DNA of 64,000 nt from Notospermus geniculatus. Lineage: Eukaryota; Nemertea; Pilidiophora; Heteronemertea; Lineidae. Shown here in pieces: positions 50,370 through 61,162 of this stretch (position 1 is the first letter of the stretch; each line of letters opens with the position of its first letter). The stretch is taken from NCBI GenBank assembly GCA_002633025.1, contig NMRB01002019.1, positions 29,627 through 93,626 of the forward strand, read 5' to 3'. The notes under the pieces are model-generated. The model did no database searches. It was not told the DNA's origin and was given only the letters and a program-made list of their open reading frames with translations. The translations under genes were made by a program, and so were the position numbers.

Positions 50370-50600
50370 GATGGCTGCGACGACTACCTTGTTATGATAA
50401 TCCTTGCGGGGGACCTTGCCGCCTCAGCCAATCAGGAGGCGCAATGCTCGTTTTAGTTCCTCAAGTGTCCGATAGGTGACCTGTGAAGGCCAGATTGTAA
50501 ATAAACACACATGGGCACATGGGCAACGCTTGAAATACCATACCATGCCATAGGGGTGTGGTGAAGATAAAGGGGTAGGAAATGTCGTCCTTTCGTTAAC
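50370..50600 (-). promoter_or_regulatory. Likely CRTC promoter region, copy 1
   Basis: The stretch upstream of the CRTC start codon has a CCAAT motif (plus-strand AGCCAATCAGG near 50436) and a CpG-rich segment around 50390-50460. No TATA box is obvious. It is conserved in the second copy at 56030-56250. Confidence 0.4.
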
Positions 50601-51154
50601 AGATTGTAAAGAAATTTTTTCACTCCTATCCTGGGCGAATGAATGAAGCTAGTTCGGATATCCTTATTGACTTGGTGTGACCCATCATAAGGAGGCGCAA
50701 ATAAGACTTTTTTAGAGCGACTGGAGATTTGCAGGATTTGTCGCCTAGACTACAAATAGACTGCAGCAGATGATTGTTGCACCAAGCGACCAGTCCAGTC
50801 TCTGTGGTCGTTGCACCAAGCGACCAGTCTCTGCGGGTCGCCGATTCGGTATCTCGTCTCATATCTGATCGCCGTTGAGTGGTCGATACATGCGGGAGAT
50901 TGTTGCACAGGCGATCTCAATCCATGACCGGTTTCAATGGCCAACGGAAAGCAAAGAATTTCGATCGCATCAAGAGACCGCGGAAAAAAACAATGCTTTC
51001 GAGCGTTTCCGCGCACAGAAACGCTCCAATGGAAAGCCGCCCTAGACCCTGTTTCAACTAGACCGGTTTCCGCTGTGGTNTAACAATACATGGCGTGTTA
51101 ATTGTCCCAATGACTGTGAAAATCGCTCCCGCACCGCAAACCGTTGTAGTGGAT
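50601..51154. repeat. GC-rich repeat upstream of CRTC, present three times
   Basis: Contains GATTGTTGCACCAAGCGACC and GACCGGTTTCAATGGCC words and fragments of inverted-repeat elements. Very similar copies occur at about 56240-56765 and 56817-57343. The open frames on both strands are by-products. Confidence 0.6.
51080..51080. other. Assembly gap shown as one n
   Basis: The copy at 57300-57343 shows about 44 bases here, including GCGGCCCCGGG and a T-run. Confidence 0.8.
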
Positions 51155-51155
51155 A

Positions 51156-51326
51156 AGCCCTGTATCCACTTGTCCGGGTTACCGCTGCGGTTTGCCGCGC
51201 CGGGATTTTTTCACAGGGTTTTGGATAATCCTTCGATGGTTTAACAATACATGGCGTGTTAATTATCCCAATGCCTGTGAAAATCGCTCCCGCACCGCAA
51301 ACCGTTGTAGTGGATACAGGGCTTTA
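51156..51326. mobile_element. MITE with AAGCCCTGTATCCACT ends
   Basis: Left end AAGCCCTGTATCCACT (about 51155-51170) and right end AGTGGATACAGGGCTT (about 51309-51325) are exact inverted repeats. It is nested inside other GC-rich repeats of the CRTC upstream region. A related decayed copy seems to lie at 51778-51905. Confidence 0.75.
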
Positions 51327-51904
51327 GCATGGCGCACACCTGCGATTTTTCGTGCGATTTTTTAGGCGACTGCCCTTCCGACCGACTGCTAGAGCAATTG
51401 GAAATTTACACAATTTGTCGCCTAGTCTGCGGCAGATCGTTGCACCAAGCGACCAGTCACTCAGTCGCCCGATTAAAGATAATGTATCACGACTTCATTG
51501 TTTACATTCAATGTTTGTAAACATGGATGTTTACATTATGTTATTTTGGACTTTTGGGACATGCCAACGGCCCACCAAATTGAATCCTTTCGGTATCAAA
51601 AGAATTTCTAGAGGGGCATGCCACCAACAAATTACTCATAAGACGAAGAAAGACTGGATATAAACAAACAAAATGTATGATTTTCGCGGCGAAAATACCT
51701 GTGATACACCTGTGATCTTTAAGTTACATTGTTTGTGGGAGATTGTTGCACTGGGCGATCTGAATGACCGGTTTAAAGGCCTGTTTCCACTAAACCGGTT
51801 TTCCGCATTGCGATTCCCGTGCGGTTTACCGCGACGGATCCCGTAGGCCTACTATAGCGGCCGAAATTACGGGAAGGGGTTTCCACTTGTGCGGTTAACC
51901 GCAA
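51327..51904. other. Non-coding, repeat-derived stretch
   Basis: Includes TTGCACCAAGCGACCAGTCA near 51440, another copy of the GC-rich repeat word seen at 50800, and a decayed CTGTTTCCACTAAACCGG end near 51780. No gene. Confidence 0.5.
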
Positions 51905-52062
51905 ATGAGTCGCTCTATGAAGTCTGGCATGTATCTGGCCAAATGCTGCCCTGAGCCACCCCTTATCGCATTCCGGAGGCCCAAAAACCTTCGTGATATG
52001 CTGGTAAGAGCCAAGGTCCCCACACAGGAGATCAACAGGTCAATCAATTTTCTTTTATCCCT
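51905..52062 (+). pseudogene. Fragment of a reverse-transcriptase retroelement
   Basis: One forward frame reads GMYLAKCCPEPPLIAFRRPK and continues NLRDMLVRAKVPTQEINR. The PP-x-AFRRPKNLRDxLVRAK pattern occurs after the reverse transcriptase of certain retroelements (Penelope-like or related elements with a GIY-YIG domain), as I recall. No catalytic domain is present and the fragment ends at the boundary of the second haplotype copy. Confidence 0.45.
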
Positions 52063-52372
52063 TGGAGCAAAGTGAGCAATGCTCCCACTATCCAGGTTGT
52101 CATGTTGAACCAAATAAGCATCACATGTTCATCTGATGCTTTAAGAAACAGGATTGAACTGGAACTCTACAGAGTGTGCTAGAAAAAGTCTCCTTCAAAC
52201 AACAGAAATGCTACTGTTTGAGGGATGCTGTTGTTTGAGGGACATGTTTTCTGAGCCATCCTGTAGAACTAGGCCTGCAGGATGGCTCAGAAATAAAGAA
52301 AATCTATCACCATCCGCAACAATAATCTCCTCTTGTTCTGCAATTATTCTGACGGTTTTTGACTTTATAGGT

Positions 52373-52707
52373 CAGGGTTCCTCCCCCAGACAGCTGTAAA
52401 ATTTCATGGACCTTTTGAGGACTTTCATGGTATCAAATATGTAAAATTTAATGACTTACGCAGAAGCCGGGCCATGTGCACCAGCGTCCGCGTCCGACTA
52501 GTTTTACTCTTTCGTGACAGAAAGAAATTAACGAGACAATGTAAAAAAACACCAGAAATTTAATTTTCAAGACTGAACATTTTATTTTTTAAGGACTTTT
52601 GTGGACTTTATAGGATTTTCTCAATATTTATGGACTTTCAAGGCCTTAAATTTAAGCATTTCATATTCTTGGACTTTCATGGTTTTAAAGGACCTGGAGG
52701 AACCCTG
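52373..52707. mobile_element. hAT-type non-autonomous element, allele specific
   Basis: 335 bp flanked by TAGGT on both sides (52368-52372 and 52708-52712). Ends CAGGGTTCCTCC and GGAGGAACCCTG are inverted repeats. The body has repeated GGACTTTCATGG and GGACTTTCAAGG words. The sister allele has the single TAGGT near 47040 (empty site). CAGGG termini suggest hAT; a 5-bp target duplication is shorter than the usual 8. Confidence 0.88.
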
Positions 52708-52795
52708 TAGGTGTAGCCAGGGTTTCATATTGGATGCATTTTAAACTGCAGATCTGCAAGAAGAAATGACACAACTTGTGGAAGAGTTGTCTTAC

Positions 52796-55700
52796 CTTCT
52801 CCAGCTGGTGTCTGGCGGTGGTGAGAGGTATGTTGATCCATAGGGAGAAGTGTCCACCTGAGTTGCAAGTCAAGGAAATGTTTGGGTGGCTTTCTCAGAC
52901 AGACACATTGGAAATGTCATGTGATCAATAAGGCAGAAGGGGTTCTCATAACAAAGTTTCAGTTTTATATACCCACACAAACCATCAAATCATTCGATGG
53001 TTTGTGTGGGTAAATAAAACTGTAAGATGACATTTACTACATTGTATCAATGATAACAGTGATCCCCACATAATTATTCATGAATACATTTGAGGCAGCA
53101 AAATCCCATCACTGGTGAGCAATCAATTGCTGTGATACCCCACCACACTGTCAAATCAACAATTGTCAGAAGGACATAAAAAGCCATCATGACCATGTCA
53201 CTTCTTGCTGATTACTTTGTTTTACTTGGAGCCACGGTGTAGTGGTTCGGGCCTCCGACTAGCGGTCAGAGGGTCCCGGGTTCGAATCCCACTGGGCGTG
53301 AGACTTTGGGCAAGTCTCTTCTTTGCCTCACTGGCCTCTCTCCACCCAGGTGTATACATGTAAATGGGTACCGGTCAGAAATGCTCGGATTGTAGCGCTG
53401 AATGAGCAGCTCATCTGAGTTCTATGAAAGGTTTCAGGATAGACTGGGGTTAAACTGTAAAGTCGGATGACACGTCACACCTCTACCGTTGTTGATATCA
53501 GACTATAAACCCAAACTTTAACTTTTTTTAAAAACTTGTGGACATTAGCAGAGCTCCTGCATGAAATTCAATGACTGCCACAGCACAATCTAACGAATTA
53601 ATTAATTAAATCTAGGTTGTTTGCTTTTAAATGCCATCTGCATAAGCCAAAAACATTATACTAATAAAGATTCTGCTTTACATTTTGATCATACCTTCAG
53701 AATACCAGTGGAGACATCTGTTGACAAATGACTAAACTTCCAATTCCACATTGTACAATGTACGTACATACACATGCAATACAATGCATCTGGTCCTGGA
53801 GACAAGTTGTGATACACATGCATTAAACTGTAGGATCAGGAAGAGTACTGGATACACGTAGGTTAACCCATTGGAAATTGACCCTCACTGGTGGATGAGT
53901 ACAATATAGTCAGGATTTGACCTTGACAATGGCCTTGGCCTTTTGTCATCATCCGTTATAATGTCCCCATGTGTAAACATTATGAACTAGACTCACTTGG
54001 CCTGGATTTTCTACATCATTACACCCAAACACAACAAATGGCACCAAACTAACTTAAACTTGTCTTTTGTGGACATAACTTTTATAAAAAGGATACCCTT
54101 TTTTCGAAAGGAAAAGGTCTCCGATGTCCCATAATTTGGCGTGTTCTCTCCCTGTGTAATCTATCAACTAAACTCTGTCTACCTTGCTTCTGTATATCCT
54201 CAAGGTTGTGTAAAGCAGACTGAAAAAGGAGAATACAAAGGTGTAAATAATAGAAATAGCAGTCTACAACACTTGCTCAGAAGTGGTGACACCTGAAATA
54301 GAACTTGGAGACTACTTTGGTGATGGGGATGTCAACGAGTTCACTGTAGTATAATTGGAGTGACACTCCTGCTTTAAAAAGTAAGGGCAACCAGCAGGAT
54401 CAACCCCAGCTCTGAATTTAGCTGTACTGCTGCCTGTTAGTTTTGAAATATGCAGATGTACAGCAAGCACAGTCATCTAGTGAATCAGAAAAGCAGTTTT
54501 TTAAAAATAATTAGATAGATACATCATACCATCAGACAAGGTCAATTAAAATTGAGAACAACTATTTCATGCATTTGAGATGAGTTGTGTTTTTGTAACA
54601 CAGATATGTACCGGTAGTAAGAAGTACACGAAGTATTTGGGCACGCGAAAAAAGCAGCTGGGAGACTGTTTTAATGTTTTAATACACAGTGGCAGTACAA
54701 ATAAGAATCAGATTAGTGCAAAAGGGATTAGGCAACACAATAAAAACAACCAATCTGTCATTTTGGTCTGCATCACACTAGCTATTAGTACAGTTATACA
54801 CCTGTCATGCCAGTGAGCGTGACTAAACGTCAACTGTATGAAAAACATCTGGAGTGTCAGCTCCTAACAACTTCCCCCTCCCCCGACTTTTATGAGATGA
54901 CATATGACTGGCAAGGGCTGCTAATTTGTTGGGTAAGTGCCCTTCAAAGTTTTCCAATTTAAGAAAAGGAGCATGAAATATTGATAAGACGAATATGAAT
55001 GAAAACAAAACATCTCAGTTTGTGGAGTTGAACTAATTCATTACTATTCCGCTGATTTACATGGTTGATTGTCAAAACAAATCTACAACTCTTTGGAATT
55101 AAACTACCATTCAAAACTATTTACATCTCACACAGTCCAGTGGTTAGACCTGTACCATAAAAATCTATTCAAAGTTTACAAATGGCTGAACACTCAGGTC
55201 AATGAGTTGTGAATTCATGCAAGTGAACTTCACCAGATGGTATTCCCAGACATTTTGACATTCAAAATCAACTGAAGGATTTTGCAGGCTTTAGAGCTAT
55301 TCTGACATTCATAATATCAAGTGGGACAGTGACGGCCACAGTGACCACCAACATGAACATGTCCAAGATAGACAGACAGAAACAAATACCGGTACATCAT
55401 ATCGGCCTACATTCTTTGACTTTGTTGTTATGAAAATGTTTATCTGTCAAGACAACCCTCAATGGATAAAAACAGTGCAGGGGAAGACACCACCACCACT
55501 GCAGTCTGCGCACTGCACTGCTGCTTGGATTGTTTGTATGGAGCGGTGGTCATGGTCTCGATGGTGGTTGTTTTTTTCGGTTCAGAATCTGATCCAGACT
55601 CACCTGCAAATCTATCGAATTAGATCCCAATTGGTTCACATTGGGTAATGAACCACCTCTATATGCACCCAAGTTTTGTGCAATGTGTAGCTGTTGAGGC

Positions 55701-56029
55701 TGTTTCTGTGCATGCTGGAAATTAAAAAATAATAACATAATGAGTCCTGGCAAGACATGAGACGTAGACTGCGTGCGACATTGATTGATGCACAGCAGAA
55801 TGTACACTGTACATTTTGTACAGCAGTCTACATGCAAACAGCAAAGTGAAATTTTGTCGATGAAAACATTGGCTTCATTTAAGCATTTTAGCGGAGACAT
55901 CTGGGTGATTTAACCTACCTTAGTCGCTCCTGATACTTCTCTCATTATTGCCTCAAAAGCTGCCGTTTCTTCGGCCTGCTTTTGGTTATGGAGCGCGATC
56001 TTTTCACTAAACTTCCGTGGGTTTGCCAT
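52796..56029 (-). pseudogene. Second copy of CRTC exons 1-4 (allelic duplicate)
   Basis: Exons 56029-55919, 55714-55604, 54219-54097 and 52857-52796 repeat CRTC exons 1-4 with identical protein sequence and intact splice sites. The other ten exons are not repeated. Unless a true partial duplication exists, this is the other allele of the same gene and not a second locus. It is labelled pseudogene only because it is an incomplete gene copy; the exons themselves are not broken. Confidence 0.85.
53228..53475 (+). repeat. tRNA-derived SINE, second allele
   Basis: Allelic copy of the SINE at 47509, with a three-base deletion in the head and a TACATGTA (53355-53362) where copy 1 has TA. Confidence 0.8.
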
Positions 56030-56816
56030 GATGGCTGCGACGACTACCTTGTTATGATAATCCTTGCGGGGGACCTTGCCGCCTCAGCCAATCAGGAGGC
56101 GCAATGCTCGTTTTAGTTCATCAAGTGTCCGATAGGTGACCTGTGAAGGCCAAAATGTAAATAAACACACATGGGCACATGGACAGCGCTTGAAATACCA
56201 TAAGGGGTGTGGTGAAGATAAAGGGGTAGGAAATGTCGTCCTTTCGTTAACAGATTGTAAATAAATTTTTTCATCCCTATCCTGGGCGAATGAATGAAGC
56301 TAGTTCGGATATCCTTATTTGACTTGGTGTGAACTTAGCATGGGAGGCGCATCTAGACTTTTTTTAGGAGACTGCCCTTCTGTCCGACTGAGAGCGACTG
56401 GAGATTTGCAGGATTTGTCGCCTAGACTACAAATAGACTGCAGCCGATGATTGTTGCACCAAGCGACCAGTCTCTGTGGTCGTTGCACCAAGCGACCAGT
56501 CTCTGTGGTCGCCGATTCGGTATCTCGTCTCATATCTGATCGCCGTTGAGTGGTCGATACATGCGGGAGATTGTTGCACTGGGCGATCTCAATCCATGAC
56601 CGGTTTCAATGGCCAACGGCGGAAAGCAAAGAATTTCGATCGCATCAAGAGACCGCGGAAAAAAACAATGCTTTCGAGCGTTTCCGCGCACGACAGAAAC
56701 GCTCCAATGAAAAACCGCCCTAGAGCCCTGTTTCAACTAGACCGGTTTCCGCTGTGGTTTGCGGCCCCGGGTTTTTTTCACAGGGTTTTGGATATTCGAT
56801 GGTTTAACAATGGCAT

Positions 56817-57343
56817 AACAGATTGTAAAGAAATTTTTTCACTCCTATCCTGGGCGAATGAATGAAGCTAGTTCGGATATCCTTATTGACTTGGTGTGAC
56901 CCATCATAAGGAGGCGCAAATAAGACTTTTTTAGAGCGACTGGAGATTTGCAGGATTTGTCGCCTAGACTACAAATAGACTGCAGCAGATGATTGTTGCA
57001 CCAAGCGACCAGTCCAGTCTCTGTGGTCGTTGCACCAAGCGACCAGTCTCTGCGGGTCGCCGATTCGGTATCTCGTGTCATATCTGATCGCCGTTGAGTG
57101 GTCGATACATGCGGGAGATTGTTGCACGGGCGATCTCAATCCATGACCGGTTTCAATGGCCAACGGAAAGCAAAGAATTTCGATCGCATCAAGAGACCGC
57201 GGAAAAAAATAATGCTTTCGAGCGTTTCCGCGCACAGAAACGCTCCAATGGAAAGCCGCCCTAGACCCTGTTTCAACTAGACCGGTTTCCGCTGTGGTTT
57301 GCGGCCCCGGGTTTTTTTCACAGGGTTTTGGATATTCGATGGT
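56817..57343. repeat. Third copy of the CRTC upstream repeat segment
   Basis: Nearly identical to 50598-51080, closer to it than to the adjoining copy at 56240-56765. It may be the end of the copy 1 haplotype placed after copy 2. It fills the gap marked by the n at 51080. Confidence 0.8.
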
Positions 57344-57962
57344 TTAACAATGGCGTGTTAATTATCCCGTTGCCTAAACCGCCCCGCCGGCACCGCAATA
57401 CCGCAGCGGAAACAGGTCTAGTGGAAACCGGCCGTAGCTGCTTTTCCACGAGGCGTTTGCGGGCGCGGGTCAAAAAAATATATCCAACGTATTTCCCTTT
57501 AGCTGTTTCACTCGCACCCGCTCCCGCCACCGAAATCGCGTCAAAACGCGTCAGTGGGTTCAGGCCTCGGTCCGCTGCCTTTTAACAAGCATTTCCTGCC
57601 GCTGCGTTTTCCCGCTGCGTGAAAACGCGTCAGTGGGTTCGGTAACATGATGGTACAATAGCAATTCCATTGTTTTGCGGTATGCTTGGGGTATTTTTGC
57701 AATAACTGCACAGAATTCATATCAAACTTGGTAGGCGGGTGGTACAGCTTCACCCTTCTTCACTTCACTTCACTTTCATTTTATTGCTTCTCAACAAACA
57801 TACAGAGCATACAGTATGCAATACAATCAACTCACAAGATGGCATTGAGGTACATTTGCAGCATCAGGAAGGTATAGCTGATACGCCCTGTAGCTGGTTA
57901 TGTAATCACTGTGGGCACAAAGCCAACATGTAACTCTCCAATGATTCGTATAGTTACTTTTG
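57344..57962. other. GC-rich repeat remains, then featureless sequence
   Basis: 57370-57640 contains AAACGCGTCAGTGGGTTC twice and a CAGGTCTAGTGGAAACCGG end, similar to the MITE ends upstream. 57640-57962 shows nothing recognisable apart from a short CTTCACTTCACTTCACTTTC run. Confidence 0.45.
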
Positions 57963-58646
57963 CTTAGCTCGGGTGGCAGCACAAGTCAGTTGGTGTGTGT
58001 TTTGGTGGCCTGCATGGCCTACTTCAGTCCACATTTCCTGACAAAGTATGTACTTTACAACTTCTCAGTTTTAGGCTATTAGGGATAAATTACCCTTTGT
58101 CGTCTAACAGCCATAACACACAAACAAACCACAAAATATTGTAAGAATCACAAAAAACATTCTTGGCAAAAAGGTTGTTTGGGGTAAAAAAACTGCATTA
58201 ATTGGGATTTCTATAGTTTTACAAATTATTACATTAAACAGCTACCAGAAGCTATCAGAATGTAGCTAAGCCCTAGCATAACCACCCTAGGCTACCAAGT
58301 TTGTTTGAATTCTGTGCTGTTATGGCGAAAAAACCCAGCCCAAGCATACCGCAGTACATGTATATGCGCTGCCCCTTTTCCATTTCAAATCATTTTAGGC
58401 AAAAATGCTGTTTTTTTTACCCAAAACAACCTTTTTGCCAAGAATTTTTTTGTGATTCTTACAATATTTTGTGGTGTGATAACTTGTGTGTTATAGTTGT
58501 TAGACGAGAAAGGGTTAATTTATACATACATTGTCCAAAACTTGAGAAAGACTTTACTCCGTCAGGAAACGTGGACTGAAGTAGGCCATGCAGGCCACCA
58601 AAACACCCACCAAACACCACTGACTTGTGCTGCCACCTGAGCTAAG
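57963..58646. mobile_element. Large foldback element with about 240-bp arms
   Basis: 57963-58193 pairs with 58404-58646 in inverted orientation: for example GTGGCAGCACAAGTCAGT at the left end with ACTTGTGCTGCCAC at the right, GCCTACTTCAGTCCAC with GTGGACTGAAGTAGGC, and TTCTTGGCAAAAAGG with CCTTTTTGCCAAGAA. A 200-bp single-copy middle separates the arms. It has no transposase. Foldback elements of this architecture are known in sea urchins and flies. Confidence 0.85.
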
Positions 58647-58666
58647 TTGGTCAAAATGTAATTAGT

Positions 58667-60310
58667 CTGACCCCTCACCCTCAATCTGCATAATACAATG
58701 GGAATTCATTGAATCTGCGTTGATCTCGCCGACGACAATCGGAAATTGCCGAGTGTAAAATTTCCGTATGTAAATGAGGTCAGAGGTCCGCTTATGATAA
58801 AACCGGAACCCAAATTCGAGCCCGAGACTGGGCCATCGATAGATGAATAGACGACAATAGTACTGTTTTCATTGGCTTTTACAACTATTTAATTGGGTTG
58901 GTTTGAGAGGTGATCCACACCCATGCATTCTCCACCTCTTAGTGTCATCAATATAGGCAGAGAGCTGGCCAAATTTCTAACTTATTAGCAGATTTAGTCG
59001 GTGTATTGGGATTTCACCACCAGCAAGTTTGGGTCAAGTAGGCCAAGTTCTCTTCGGTGACACTAGGTGTCATCCAATACGGCGCGGCCAGCCCGGCTTC
59101 ACGTGTTGCATTGTCTCTCATCCACCAGAGTGTCTTTTGTGATTCCTTATTGCACCTCAATGACTACTTACTTCATAAGAAGTTACTCGCCAAAAAGGGA
59201 CATAAAATCGTTTGTTACGTGAATGGATACAACAAACGTGCTCTACTGTTCTCTCCGTTCGCAATTAATGTAAACAATAACAAATACTCCCATTGGTCGA
59301 AATGTATAGACTGACCTGATCTCACCCTCAATCTGCATAACACAATGGGAATTCATTGAATCTGCGTTGATCTCGCCGAGGACAATCGGAAATTGCCGAG
59401 TGTAAAAGTTCCGTATGCAAATGAGGTCAGAGGTCCGCTTATGATAAAACCGGAACCCAAATTCGAGCCCGAGACTGGGCCATCGATAGATGAATAGACG
59501 ACAATAGTACTGTTTTCATTGGCTTTTACAACTAATATTGGGATGTTTGAGAGGTGGTCCACACCCAACAGTCATTTTCCACCTCTTAGTCATCAATAAG
59601 GCGGAGAGATGGCCAAATTTCTAACTTATTAGCAGATTTAGTCGGTGTATTGGGATTTCACCACCAGCCAGTTTGGGTCAAGTCAAGTAGGCCAAGTTCT
59701 ATTCGGTGACACTAGGTGTCATCCCATACGGCGCGGCCTGCCCGACTTCACGTGTTGCGGTTGTCTCTCGTCCACCAGAGTAGTGTCTTTTGTGAATCGT
59801 TATTGCATCTCAATGATCACTTATTTGTTTCCCCTTTATAAGAAGTTACTCGCCAAAAAAGAGACACAGAATCATTTGTTGTGTGAATGGAGACAAACAT
59901 GCTCTATTCTTTCCGATCATCAAATGTAAACAACATTAAATACTCCCATTGGTCGAAATGTAATTATAGTCTGACCTCTCACCCGCAATCTGCATAACAC
60001 ATTGGGAATTCATTGAATCTTCGTTGATCTCGCCGACGATAATCGGAAATTGCCGAGTACAAAATTTCCGTATGCAAATGAGGTCAGAGGCCCGGTTATG
60101 ATAAAACCGGAACCTAGATTCGAGCCCGAGAGACTGGGCCGTCGATAGATTAACAGACGACAATAGTACTTTTTTCATTGGCTTTTACAACTAACTGGGT
60201 TGGTTTGAGAGGTGATCCACACCAAACAGTCATTCTCCCCCTCTTTAGTCATCAAATAAGGCAGAGAGGTGGCCAAATTTCTAAATTATTAGCAGATTTA
60301 GTCGGTGTGT
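58667..60310 (+). repeat. Satellite-like tandem array, about 650-bp unit, 2.5 copies
   Basis: Units start at 58667, 59311 and 59971 (periods about 644 and 660). Each has CACCCTCAATCTGCATAA or a close variant, then CGGAAATTGCCGAGT, ATGAGGTCAGAGG and GGGATTTCACCACCAGC. The third unit is truncated at about 60310. Open frames inside are not conserved between units. Confidence 0.9.
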
Positions 60311-60388
60311 TGGGATTTTATCCACTGCGTTTTATAAATACCTCTTCAAGAAAAAGCCCAGAGAGTGTGGCCGAACTGACCCCTCCGC

Positions 60389-60514
60389 AATACATTACAT
60401 GCCTATTGGATTGATTCCTTGAATAGGGTTCACAGCCAAGACCTCCGTAAGAATACATTACATGCCTATTGGATTGATTCCTTGAATAGGGTTCACAGCC
60501 AAGACCTCCGTAAG
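60389..60514 (+). repeat. 63-bp tandem duplication
   Basis: Two near-identical units beginning AATACATTACATGCCTATTG at 60389 and 60452. Confidence 0.9.
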
Positions 60515-60579
60515 AAGTTCTGTCTAGGGTATTGATTCGGATTACCTAAGCCTGGGACCTTCTTCAGGACAAAAGATTA

Positions 60580-61162
60580 AAGGCTCGTCTACACGATCAT
60601 ACATTTGTTCAAAACATCATCATACATTTGTATGATGATGTCCAAGCTTGTGTGTCGATTTCTGTCTTGTGATAATGCAGCTAAAATTTTGAACATCATC
60701 ATACATTGTTCAAAACAGCATCATACACTTGCATGATGATGTTCAAGTTTGTTGTGGATTTCGATCTACAGTCCAACATTCATGGACTTTGTATGATGAA
60801 GTATGATGGAGAAAGGATAATGTTGGATGCTGTTCAAGTTTGTTGGGAAAACCGTCCACACGATCATACATTTGTCCCTGAACATCATCACACATTTTTT
60901 TGGGATGTTTTGCATTGGCAAGATGAAACATGCAGCTAAAAATTTGAACATCATCATACATGTTCAGGTTTGTTGGGAAAACAGTCCACACGATCATACA
61001 TTTTGTCCTGAACATCATCACACAAATTTGAACATCATCATGTTGGTTGCTGTTCAAGTTTTTTGGGAAAACAGCCTACACAATCAAATATTGTCCATGA
61101 ACATCATCATACAAATGTGTGATGATGTTTTGAACAAATGTATGATCGTGTAGACAGGCCTT
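60580..61162. mobile_element. 583-bp inverted-repeat element with internal tandem repeats
   Basis: Ends are inverted repeats of about 50 bp (left from AAGGCTCGTCTACACGATC, right mirrored as AAGGCCTGTCTACACGATC), flanked by TA on both sides. The interior repeats GAACATCATCATACA and GTCCACACGATCATACA words in both orientations. It is TA-flanked like other elements here; no transposase. Confidence 0.78.

Larger units (their letters stand above)
46707..51080. repeat. Haplotype copy 1 of the CRTC 5' region
   Basis: Colinear with 52037-56765. It contains CRTC exons 1-4, a SINE, and a Harbinger-type foldback absent from the other copy; it lacks the hAT-type element found there. Small n gaps at 49288 and 51080 can be filled from the sister copies (54872-54943 and 57300-57343). 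Confidence 0.9.
52037..56765. repeat. Haplotype copy 2 of the CRTC 5' region
   Basis: Second allele of 46707-51080. It carries a hAT-type element at 52373-52707 and lacks the foldback of copy 1. The pair differ by many intronic indels but in the 407 coding bases only by two synonymous changes that I found (His CAC/CAT in exon 1, Thr ACG/ACA in exon 4). Confidence 0.9.

Noticed and set aside
50626-51091. Frames of 60-113 residues upstream of CRTC, repeated at 56315-57280
   Set aside because: They lie in MITE-type GC-rich repeats, run on both strands and change frame between copies.
46707-56765. Two CRTC paralogues in tandem
   Set aside because: Only exons 1-4 are repeated, with synonymous differences only, and the flanking introns align base for base; alleles are simpler.
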